Assembly: GCA_020720705.1 (NCBI GenBank)
Contig: DYOJ01000187.1
Span: 1 to 5,465 of the forward strand
DNA: 5,465 nt
From: Acetofilamentum sp.
GTDB taxonomy: Bacteria > Bacteroidota > Bacteroidia > Bacteroidales > JAADGE01
Direction: 5' to 3'
The notes under the pieces were generated by a model. It did not search any database and was not told the DNA's origin. It was given only the letters and a program-made list of their open reading frames with translations. Below are positions 1 to 5,465 of the stretch, piece after piece. The position numbers and the translations under genes were made by a program. How positions within the stretch are numbered: the first letter of the stretch is position 1; every line of letters begins with the position of its first letter.

Positions 1-18
1 TGACCAATGACCAATGAC
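1..18. repeat. Short heptamer tandem repeat at window edge
   Basis: TGACCAA occurs twice in tandem and is followed by a partial third unit (TGAC). Similar heptamer repeats are scattered in intergenic DNA of several bacterial groups. The array may continue beyond the window. The rest of 1-73, downstream of the HIRAN gene, shows no gene and no convincing terminator. Confidence 0.6.
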
Positions 19-73
19 TATTGATTTTTTTTCAAGATTTCAAAGAACGGGTTTCGGTTTTAGGTGCAGTCGG

Positions 74-553
74 TTAGATGAATGTGTTTCGGTATAAATC
101 GGGCGAATTGTCGGCACGTCCGAAATCGGGCGGCGCAAGGGTTTGCGGGGTGCTGATAACCAATTCGGCAAACGCTTCCAACGCTAAACGATGATACATA
201 TTTTCCTGCAAATCGTGTGCACTTACCCGCGTCTCCAAAGCGATGCCGGCATCAATCATATTTGCAAGCACAATATTCTCGTAAGCAGGCAGATATCCGA
301 GTTTAATTTCGCCGAAATACACTTGCACTGCAAACGAATCGTGCAAGTTTTCGGCTTCGCGTACAAGGCGCAGTTCGGTGCCTGCTTGAAGAGCAGATTT
401 TATTTTTTCGTAACCGTAATGCGGCAAACCGCGCACATAGTTGTCGTAAATGCGCACTTTTGTTACAGACAAACCCAAAGCACCTTTGAAACTCAAAAGT
501 GGCAATCCGGTACTTACTAAACCTATGTTTTTGAGAAAGTTACGACGTTCCAT
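74..553 (-). CDS. HIRAN-domain protein with twin-arginine-like N-terminus, directly downstream of cas9
   Basis: 159 residues. The HIRAN domain spans about residues 31-112. It is recognised by LRLVREAENLHDSFAVQV (61-78, the usual 'L.REp.NphD..Av.V' core) followed by GEIKLGYLPAYEN (81-93, the 'lGYlP...N' core) and a helix with DAG and an ETRV strand. HIRAN is an OB-like fold known from HLTF/Rad5 helicases, where it binds 3' ends of single-stranded DNA; stand-alone bacterial copies are poorly characterised. The N-terminus, ERRNFLKNIG then a hydrophobic stretch to about residue 30, fits the Tat consensus RRxFLK, which would predict export; the lysine at 23 makes the hydrophobic core imperfect. 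The ATG at 553 lies 3 bp after the cas9 stop, so the gene is very likely co-transcribed and perhaps translationally coupled. It has no Shine-Dalgarno, as is usual in Bacteroidota. The C-terminal tail (about 135-159) is proline- and polar-rich and unassigned. The domain call is firm; a role in CRISPR immunity is only inferred from position. Confidence 0.9.
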   Translation of the reverse strand: MERRNFLKNIGLVSTGLPLLSFKGALGLSVTKVRIYDNYVRGLPHYGYEKIKSALQAGTELRLVREAENLHDSFAVQVYFGEIKLGYLPAYENIVLANMIDAGIALETRVSAHDLQENMYHRLALEAFAELVISTPQTLAPPDFGRADNSPDLYRNTFI

Positions 554-556
554 AGT

Positions 557-3500
557 TTACAACCATTTTATAGTTCCTGTTTCGGTAAGCGTAAAATCTC
601 GCCCTTCGATTAGGGCATTGAAATTCGTAAGTGCAAGTCGGAGTTTTTCTTTCGGATTTGTAAAATCGACTGCTGAATAGCGTTGTAAATCTTTATCTTG
701 TCGAGCTTCTTGATGAAATCGCAATTGTATGCGTCCGTCACCTTCAAATTGTGTGATTTTGTAGAAACGGTTTCTTAGTTGATACGGTTCCAAATCACTT
801 AATTCTTCAGGTGTATTTTCATAAAACAACACCGACATTCCGGTTTTGAGAATATACGCCAAAGGGAGTTGGAGTTTGCCTTTTGTTGAATTTTCTGGCA
901 CGAGTGTTTGTTTATTCGTGTTTTTGGAGCTGAATTTTGACAATTTTGCCGTATCTAACAGATTCACTAACTCATAAGTTCTGACAACATTATTTTTCTT
1001 GTCAAGTCCTTGATAAACAGCCAAAAGGTAATTTTGGTCGTTTTTTACATGTATTTCTTGTTTGTATTCGTGTTTTGACACGTCTCGATGTTGTTTTATG
1101 TGTAAAGGTGTAGTTACATCGGGTGTGTAAATTCGGACTTTTTTTATTAAACTGTCTTTTATAAGTTCACCGTTTTCATTTCTCAAAAAAACAGCATTTC
1201 CAACGTCATCTCGTTTCACTTTGCCGTTCTCTGTTTCGGGTTTCAGCATGTAAACGCCATCTTCGAGTGCTTTTTTCATGCTTCCTGCTATTATAATTTG
1301 ATGGTTTATCATTTCGACAACTGTTTTATCTACGATTTTTTCTAAATCTTTCTCAGTTTTAAAACCGGTGTCGCCAAATTCAAGTTTTTTCCGAACCACA
1401 TATTTAACGTCGTCCGAGTTGTTTGGTTTCACTGCACCGTACACGGTATCTTTGTGCAAACTGCCGCGTATGCTGTCGCCTTGCAAATAAATCGGCTGTT
1501 TTTCTCCGTTTTCGTCCAAAATAAATTTACCGTTTTTATCTGTTCGATACTGAATTTTTCCGCGTTTGCGCAATTTCTTTTTGGCGGGTTTCACGGCGTT
1601 GTCTTCGCGTACGTGGAACACAAGTGTGTCGTTTTCAATGGCTTTCACATCGGTGTAAAACGTTGTCCAAGGTGTCGGAATTTTGGGTTTTGGCAGATTT
1701 TCGCGTTCTGCTTCTTCCAAATAGGTTTCCAATTTTGTGGTTCTGCTTTTATTCATGCACGCCACCACAACAGCATCTTTCGTATGATGCGTATGGTTGT
1801 CGCGTTTTTTATTGTCCAAGCCCCAAGCCTCACGCATCCAAGCAGTTGCGCCGCCATTTACAGTGTGCACGCGGCTGAACACAGATTTCAAATACGCCGT
1901 TGCCAATTTCGAGATGGTTCGCGTGTCGTTTAACTGACTGCTTTTAAAGCCGGATTTAATTTCGGGCATTGTAAAACGTTTGTATTTTTCGTTCCAATAG
2001 TCGAACTCCATTTTTGCCAAATGTTTTTTAACAATTGCATTATCTTTTGCGTCTTTGGTTGCTGCGCCTTTGCTGATTTTTCGTGCAGTTTCCATTCGTT
2101 TTTCGGCATCAGTTGCCTTTTCTTTCCAATGGGCAATCACAGGTAAAATTGCCGGACATTCCAAACTGCCTTCCGAAGTGTGAAAAACATGTTTTTTGTC
2201 AAAATTTTCCAATTCAGACGGTAATTTTTGCTTCTTAATTTCTCGGTTAAACCTGTTGTAGCACAGCGTTTTATTCGGAATAGAATTATCGTAAGACAAA
2301 CTGCGCGGCAAAGTATGTTCGATATCGAAAAGCGGATTCGGTCCGACAAAATCGCTCACGCCGATGGTTTTTCCGGTGTAAATACAAATATGGTTTTGGT
2401 CTTCCCAAAGTTGATATTTTGTAATTTCATCATCCGTTGGCTCAATTTCAGTGCCCGTTTGCGCAAAATAATCTTCTCGGATTTGTTTTTTGAATTCATT
2501 ACGTTTTTTCTCATTTGATTTTTGCCAAATTTCAATCGCGTTGCGCATGTTGGCGTCGTTCATCTCGCGGGCAAGTTCCACATGCACAGGCGTTTCGCGC
2601 GTGATAATGCCTTCGCGCAACAACGCATTAACCTGCTTGCGAAGTTGGTGCAAGGTTTTCATGACCACGGGGTTACGTACACTTTCGGTGCGAGGGCTAC
2701 CGAGCTTGCCGTCTTTGGATTGCTTATACAGTTCAATATCAGACGGATGGTAAATTTTTTTGAGTTTATTTTCGTCGGAACAATATACAACGCCGTCAGA
2801 ATTTTCGCCTTTCAGAAAATCACGGATTTTTTCATCGGTGCGGCGAACTGTGGCATATTTTCGGTCGTTCAGTTTTGTAACAAATTCATGGTATGATTTT
2901 TCAATGACGGTATTTTTATCCGAAATTTCAGTCCATTTGTCCGTTCCGATGTTCGCTTTTAAATTATGTTCAATATCTTTGCGATATGCCGGTTCTGCTT
3001 CAACGGAAAATGTCCAATGATTGTCGTAACAGGTTTTTAATAAACCATTTACGGCAAGTAAGCGCGAATTTTCAAACGTATGATTTTCAATAATTTTTTT
3101 AATACCCGCAATGATTTCGTCTTTGGATTTTGCCCAAATTTCATCACCGACAACCGTAGGCATGTTGGCAAAATATACGGCGTGCGAATAAATTTCGCCT
3201 TGTTCCAAATACGGTAAAATTTTGCGAATAGCCTTCACGCTCAGGTTTTCATAACCTTGCTTGGGTTGAATTTTTGTAAAAGCAGTTGCTTCCTTATCGG
3301 ACAAACCCAAGTTTGAAACCGCAAATTCTTTCAGATTATCTTCATCTTCAAAACTGAAAAGTGCATTCCAAGCCACAAACAAATGCTCTTCCGAGTTCGT
3401 TTTAATGTTCGGGAAACGCGGGATTTTGTAAAAGTTTATTTTTTCCGAGAAGCTAAATTCCGACCAATCCGATTTTTCAAAAAAGATATTTTTCAACTTT

Positions 3501-4843
3501 GCCGACATCGGACAACCGGAAACTGTCGTATGGTCGGGATAATTCAACACAATTTTCTTTTTTTCGGATTTTTCAAGTTTTTCACGAATTTCTTTAAAAT
3601 CGAATTGCGCTTTACTCGGTCTGAAAAATAAATCAACAATCAGATTTTTTTGCTCAAAATCGAGCGTTTGTCCGAATTTGCTATTAAATTTATCAGCCTC
3701 ATTATCAATATAATGCCAACGTATATTATTCACAAACGACAACATTCTGTACAGTTCAAAAAGCGGATGCGACACAGCGCAGCGCGGTTTACTCGGTTCA
3801 AATGTGCATTTGCCGACCGAGCCTTTTTGCGAACGCAGCGGGCGTTGGAAAAATATGGCTTTCCTAATTTGTGTTTTGAGTGTTTCGGGAAGACTTTGAA
3901 CTTCGCAAATTTTGCTAAATTCGTGTTCGTAATGGTCTTCGCGGTGTGTGTAACGGTCTCGGATTTTACCGTTTTCTTGGAAGAGTTTGTAAAAATATTG
4001 TCCTAAGGTTTCGCAACCGGCAGATTTTATTTCGTTTGAGAGGTCTTTAATGCTTTGTTTTACGGCTCCGAGTTTTTCTTCTTTGTTGATAATTTTTAGC
4101 AACTTTGCCTTTTCAATCTCAACAGATTCCGTTTCACCTTTTTGCAAAAATTTGATGAATTTGTCAATAGTTCGATACAAATTTTTCAACAATTTATCTT
4201 CATCCGAAGCATCGGCATCTTCCAAATATTCTTTAAAATTCAGAATAATGTCCGTTATTGTTTGGCATTTTTCCAAAATCAGGTTTAATTCCGGCTTTAT
4301 GCTCTCAATTTGCGATTCGTCCGCCTCGCTTTGGTCGAGCCGATTGCTTTTGAAGCCGCGTCGTTGCGCCAAATGATACAGCGCACGCCCAAGCATGAAG
4401 CGGTTATCTTCGTTGCTGAGGTCTAATTTTTCTGTCGAAACTAAATTTCTGAAAAAATACGGATTTCGGATTTGTTTTTTTCGCTCCGCCGCATCTGCCT
4501 GAATATCTGTCAGATACCATTGTTTAAACGCTTCATTTTCGGGATAGATTTTGTCCTTTTTCCACGAATCAAGCTCTTGCAAAGTCAGCGGACACATTTT
4601 TTGGTCAATCAAAACTTTGAGTGTTTCGATTTTGCGCAATTTTCGACGATATTTGATGCGTCGAGCACTACGAAAAGTCGTTCGTTCCGAAGCTTTTGAA
4701 CTTTCAACACCTTTTTCAATTTTTACGCCTTCCGAAAAAATGCGCACACCTTTTTCTAAAATCGGTGCCGATTCGTTTTCTTCATCTACGACTGCCCAAC
4801 CGATGGAGTTGGTGCCGAGGTCTAAGCCGAGTATTTTAGCCAT
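557..4843 (-). CDS. cas9: Type II-C CRISPR-associated endonuclease Cas9, complete
   Basis: RNA-guided double-strand DNA endonuclease that uses crRNA:tracrRNA to cut invading DNA. What is seen, in 1428 residues: RuvC-I at the N-terminus (GLDLGTNSIGWAV, D8); an arginine-rich bridge helix at about 54-76; a long lysine-rich REC lobe at about 79-740; RuvC-II (PVHVELAREMN, E756); an HNH domain at about 790-950 (FDIEHTLPRSLSYDNS, with E842, H843 and N866 at the positions of SpCas9 D839, H840 and N863); RuvC-III (HHTKDAVVVAC, H1020 and D1023); and a C-terminal WED/PAM-interacting part from about 1066, with GDSIRGSLHKDTVYGAVK near 1122-1139. All nuclease residues are present, so it should be a functional cutter. 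The length and the DIEH-type HNH match the large Bacteroidota II-C branch; most other II-C proteins are nearer 1000-1100 residues. The ATG at 4843 puts RuvC-I at the expected N-terminal position. It is followed 3 bp later by the HIRAN gene. No cas1 or cas2 lies in the window. Confidence 0.98.
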   Translation of the reverse strand: MAKILGLDLGTNSIGWAVVDEENESAPILEKGVRIFSEGVKIEKGVESSKASERTTFRSARRIKYRRKLRKIETLKVLIDQKMCPLTLQELDSWKKDKIYPENEAFKQWYLTDIQADAAERKKQIRNPYFFRNLVSTEKLDLSNEDNRFMLGRALYHLAQRRGFKSNRLDQSEADESQIESIKPELNLILEKCQTITDIILNFKEYLEDADASDEDKLLKNLYRTIDKFIKFLQKGETESVEIEKAKLLKIINKEEKLGAVKQSIKDLSNEIKSAGCETLGQYFYKLFQENGKIRDRYTHREDHYEHEFSKICEVQSLPETLKTQIRKAIFFQRPLRSQKGSVGKCTFEPSKPRCAVSHPLFELYRMLSFVNNIRWHYIDNEADKFNSKFGQTLDFEQKNLIVDLFFRPSKAQFDFKEIREKLEKSEKKKIVLNYPDHTTVSGCPMSAKLKNIFFEKSDWSEFSFSEKINFYKIPRFPNIKTNSEEHLFVAWNALFSFEDEDNLKEFAVSNLGLSDKEATAFTKIQPKQGYENLSVKAIRKILPYLEQGEIYSHAVYFANMPTVVGDEIWAKSKDEIIAGIKKIIENHTFENSRLLAVNGLLKTCYDNHWTFSVEAEPAYRKDIEHNLKANIGTDKWTEISDKNTVIEKSYHEFVTKLNDRKYATVRRTDEKIRDFLKGENSDGVVYCSDENKLKKIYHPSDIELYKQSKDGKLGSPRTESVRNPVVMKTLHQLRKQVNALLREGIITRETPVHVELAREMNDANMRNAIEIWQKSNEKKRNEFKKQIREDYFAQTGTEIEPTDDEITKYQLWEDQNHICIYTGKTIGVSDFVGPNPLFDIEHTLPRSLSYDNSIPNKTLCYNRFNREIKKQKLPSELENFDKKHVFHTSEGSLECPAILPVIAHWKEKATDAEKRMETARKISKGAATKDAKDNAIVKKHLAKMEFDYWNEKYKRFTMPEIKSGFKSSQLNDTRTISKLATAYLKSVFSRVHTVNGGATAWMREAWGLDNKKRDNHTHHTKDAVVVACMNKSRTTKLETYLEEAERENLPKPKIPTPWTTFYTDVKAIENDTLVFHVREDNAVKPAKKKLRKRGKIQYRTDKNGKFILDENGEKQPIYLQGDSIRGSLHKDTVYGAVKPNNSDDVKYVVRKKLEFGDTGFKTEKDLEKIVDKTVVEMINHQIIIAGSMKKALEDGVYMLKPETENGKVKRDDVGNAVFLRNENGELIKDSLIKKVRIYTPDVTTPLHIKQHRDVSKHEYKQEIHVKNDQNYLLAVYQGLDKKNNVVRTYELVNLLDTAKLSKFSSKNTNKQTLVPENSTKGKLQLPLAYILKTGMSVLFYENTPEELSDLEPYQLRNRFYKITQFEGDGRIQLRFHQEARQDKDLQRYSAVDFTNPKEKLRLALTNFNALIEGRDFTLTETGTIKWL

Positions 4844-4880
4844 AATTACTTAAAATTTAATGAATTAATTTTCCTTATTT

Positions 4881-4893
4881 ATCAAACCACAAC
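4881..4893 (-). repeat. CRISPR-repeat-like element in the cas9 leader
   Basis: On the minus strand this reads GTTGTGGTTTGAT, closely resembling the 5' end typical of Bacteroidetes II-C CRISPR repeats (GTTGTGNTTTG, recalled from family knowledge). It lies just after the predicted cas9 transcription start, so it would be in the mRNA leader. Only the first part of a repeat is recognisable, and the following 37 bases before the ATG do not resemble one. Read on the plus strand, it could be an alternative anti-repeat. It may be a decayed repeat, a regulatory pairing site for tracrRNA, or chance. Confidence 0.35.
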
Positions 4894-4900
4894 TCACATT

Positions 4901-4908
4901 CAAATATA
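4901..4908 (-). promoter_or_regulatory. Probable -7 box of the cas9 promoter
   Basis: Read on the minus strand, this is TATATTTG, a full match to the Bacteroidetes -7 consensus TAnnTTTG. It gives a cas9 leader of about 50-55 nt. No TTTG lies at the ideal distance upstream (the stretch there is A-rich), so the -33 element is degenerate. The box sits inside an imperfect inverted repeat (ATTCA at 4898-4902, TGAAT at 4911-4915), which could be chance in AT-rich DNA or an operator. Confidence 0.5.
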
Positions 4909-4944
4909 TATGAATCAAAGAAGTGTATTTTTTTTGTATAATAT

Positions 4945-4975
4945 TTTGTTTTTCAGAAAAAAAGCTGTATATTTG
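4945..4975 (+). promoter_or_regulatory. Bacteroidetes-type sigma-ABfr promoter of the small RNA
   Basis: TTTG at 4945-4948, a spacer of exactly 19 bp, and TATATTTG at 4968-4975 match the Bacteroidetes -33/-7 consensus (TTTG, 19-21 bp, TAnnTTTG) in full. Transcription would start a few bases downstream, near 4979-4984, pointing away from cas9 and into the candidate tracrRNA. Confidence 0.75.
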
Positions 4976-4978
4976 TAC

Positions 4979-5065
4979 CGAAGATTCTGTATCGGATTGC
5001 AAATCCTTTAACGAGGGCTTCTTTTCATAAAACATACCTGCAAAACGGGTATGTTTTATGTTTTT
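4979..5065 (+). ncRNA. Candidate tracrRNA (about 87 nt)
   Basis: A short plus-strand transcription unit sits between a strong Bacteroidetes-type promoter and a strong intrinsic terminator, and has no plausible ORF. It starts beside cas9, divergent from it, which is a common tracrRNA position. Its 5' half (4979-5012, CGAAGATTCT...GCAAATCCTTTAAC) resembles the reverse complement of Bacteroidetes II-C repeats as I recall them. Those begin GTTGTGATTTGC and carry TATCTTTG internally, which gives an anti-repeat of the form C.AAGATAC...GCAAATCACAAC. Alone, the RNA can also fold GGATT/AATCC (4994-4998 with 5002-5006). The 3' end is the 13-bp terminator hairpin. Weak points: no CRISPR array is present to confirm the anti-repeat, and no clear nexus hairpin lies between anti-repeat and terminator (5013-5025). 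An unrelated small RNA is the alternative. Confidence 0.55.
5026..5065 (+). terminator. Intrinsic terminator of the candidate tracrRNA
   Basis: A perfect 13-bp stem (CATAAAACATACC at 5026-5038 pairs with GGTATGTTTTATG at 5048-5060) with a 9-nt loop is followed at once by TTTTT (5061-5065). This is a clear plus-strand terminator. On the minus strand the stem follows the nuclease-like gene's stop (5056-5058) but has no T-tract after it, so it would stop that transcript only weakly. Confidence 0.88.
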
Positions 5066-5421
5066 AGGGCATCTACAATCGTATAAAACACAACACTTTC
5101 GTTAAAATTGTGTTTAATTACAATGTATGAATCCTCGTTTGCAATTTGAGTTTTTAAATAGTGAAAGCCCAAACATCTGCCGGTTGTATCCTCTACAAAA
5201 CAAACATATTCAGCATTTCTGATTTTAAACTCAATATCCAAAATCGCCAAGCATTTTAGAATATAATGTTTGTGCGGCTGATTTATCGCTTCTTTAATTC
5301 CCGTTGAAGTAAATTCGATGAATTTATTTTCGACAATTCCTCCGACTCGAACAATAGCGATTAAATTTCGCTTTGCATATAGTAGCACATTTTTCCGAAT
5401 ATTTTTGATACTTTCATCCAT
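5056..5421 (-). CDS. Small protein resembling phage-type BECR nuclease (PBECR-like) domains
   Basis: 121 residues from the ATG at 5421. A TTG just upstream (5422-5424) would add one residue, but ATG is the more plausible start. The segment FIEFTSTGIKEAINQPHKHY (about 34-53 from the ATG), then a hydrophobic stretch leading to NAEYV, then GFHYLKTQI, SYIVIKHN and FYTIVDALK, has the order and spacing I associate with the barnase-EndoU-colicin E5/D-RelE-like nuclease domains found in MuF-type phage toxins and polyvalent proteins ('GIKE.lnQPHKhY' motif). The family is recalled from memory and not verified by search. The fold is usually an RNase toxin, with conserved His/Lys as candidate active-site residues (H50 and H52 of the QPHKH motif). 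No signal peptide or membrane segment is seen. No antitoxin partner is visible; the gene's upstream side runs off the window after 44 bp. Its stop codon lies inside the terminator hairpin of the convergent small RNA. It could instead be a phage or ICE remnant or an immunity-type protein. Confidence 0.7.
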   Translation of the reverse strand: MDESIKNIRKNVLLYAKRNLIAIVRVGGIVENKFIEFTSTGIKEAINQPHKHYILKCLAILDIEFKIRNAEYVCFVEDTTGRCLGFHYLKTQIANEDSYIVIKHNFNESVVFYTIVDALKT

Positions 5422-5465
5422 CAATTTTAGACAATTATTTTTAAGGTTTTGTAAAATATTTTGAT

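Larger units (their letters stand above)
4844..5055. other. Regulatory intergenic region between cas9 and the nuclease-like gene
   Basis: This 212-bp AT-rich stretch has no protein-coding gene. It holds the two divergent promoters (cas9 leftward, small RNA rightward), the repeat-like element, the body of the candidate tracrRNA and most of its terminator. A T9 run (4928-4935 and its flank) and an A7 run (4957-4963) separate the two promoters. Confidence 0.85.

Noticed and set aside
1..73. Terminator after the HIRAN gene
   Set aside because: The T8 run (25-32) is on the plus strand, the wrong strand for this operon, and no stable stem was found before it.
191..680. Plus-strand open frames over the HIRAN gene and the cas9 3' end
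   Set aside because: They oppose well-supported coding sequence and show no family motifs or promoter.
1454..1933. Open frame of 159 codons on the plus strand inside cas9
   Set aside because: It is antisense to the conserved RuvC-III and C-terminal region of cas9, its protein is low-complexity Phe/Cys/His-rich with no recognisable domain, and it is best explained as a shadow of the coding strand. The same holds for other plus-strand and out-of-frame openings within 557-4843.
4877..4935. Plus-strand tracrRNA beginning with ATCAAACCACAAC
   Set aside because: The anti-repeat likeness is good, but there is no convincing upstream plus-strand promoter, and the T9 run at 4928 follows only a weak AT hairpin. 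The unit at 4979-5065 has both a promoter and a terminator. Kept only as an alternative.
4991..5020. tRNA-Cys-like anticodon arm (CGGATTGCAAATCC with GCA in the loop)
   Set aside because: It matches the anticodon arm of tRNA-Cys as I recall it, but the outer stem pairs fail and there is no acceptor stem, D-arm or T-arm. The self-complementary GGATT/AATCC explains the likeness.
5422..5424. TTG as start of the nuclease-like gene
   Set aside because: An ATG follows immediately in frame, and ATG is strongly preferred; the difference is one residue.

Overview
The window looks like a piece of a Bacteroidota (Bacteroidetes) chromosome built around a complete type II-C Cas9 gene. The assignment rests on three things. 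The 1428-residue Cas9 has the HNH sequence style of that phylum (FDIEH...NKTLC..FNRE.KK). The promoters fit the Bacteroidetes consensus (TTTG, 19 bp, TAnnTTTG). The minus-strand starts lack Shine-Dalgarno sequences. The coding strand is mostly the minus strand.

Layout from right to left. At 5056-5421 (minus) lies a 121-residue protein that resembles the phage-type BECR (barnase/EndoU/colicin/RelE-like) nuclease domains. Converging on it from the left is a short plus-strand transcription unit (about 4979-5065). It has an excellent Bacteroidetes promoter and ends in a perfect 13-bp hairpin plus T5. By position, size and resemblance to II-C anti-repeats, I read it as the probable tracrRNA. Its terminator contains the stop codon of the nuclease-like gene. 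Divergent from it is the cas9 promoter. The cas9 leader carries a 13-nt element (4881-4893) that looks like the 5' end of a Bacteroidetes II-C CRISPR repeat. cas9 fills 557-4843 (minus) with all catalytic residues intact. Only 3 bp after its stop begins a 159-residue HIRAN-domain protein (74-553, minus) with a twin-arginine-like N-terminus. The last 73 bp hold no gene, only a short TGACCAA tandem repeat at the window edge.

How they may work together: Cas9 and the small plus-strand RNA would form the effector, guided by crRNAs from an array that is not in this window. No cas1, cas2 or CRISPR array is visible. The place directly after cas9, where cas1-cas2 normally sit in II-C loci, is taken by the HIRAN gene, which is almost certainly co-transcribed with cas9. 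This cas9-HIRAN pairing is the most unusual feature here. The possible link of the locus to a BECR nuclease (a toxin-type fold) is second. Both functional links are inference from context.
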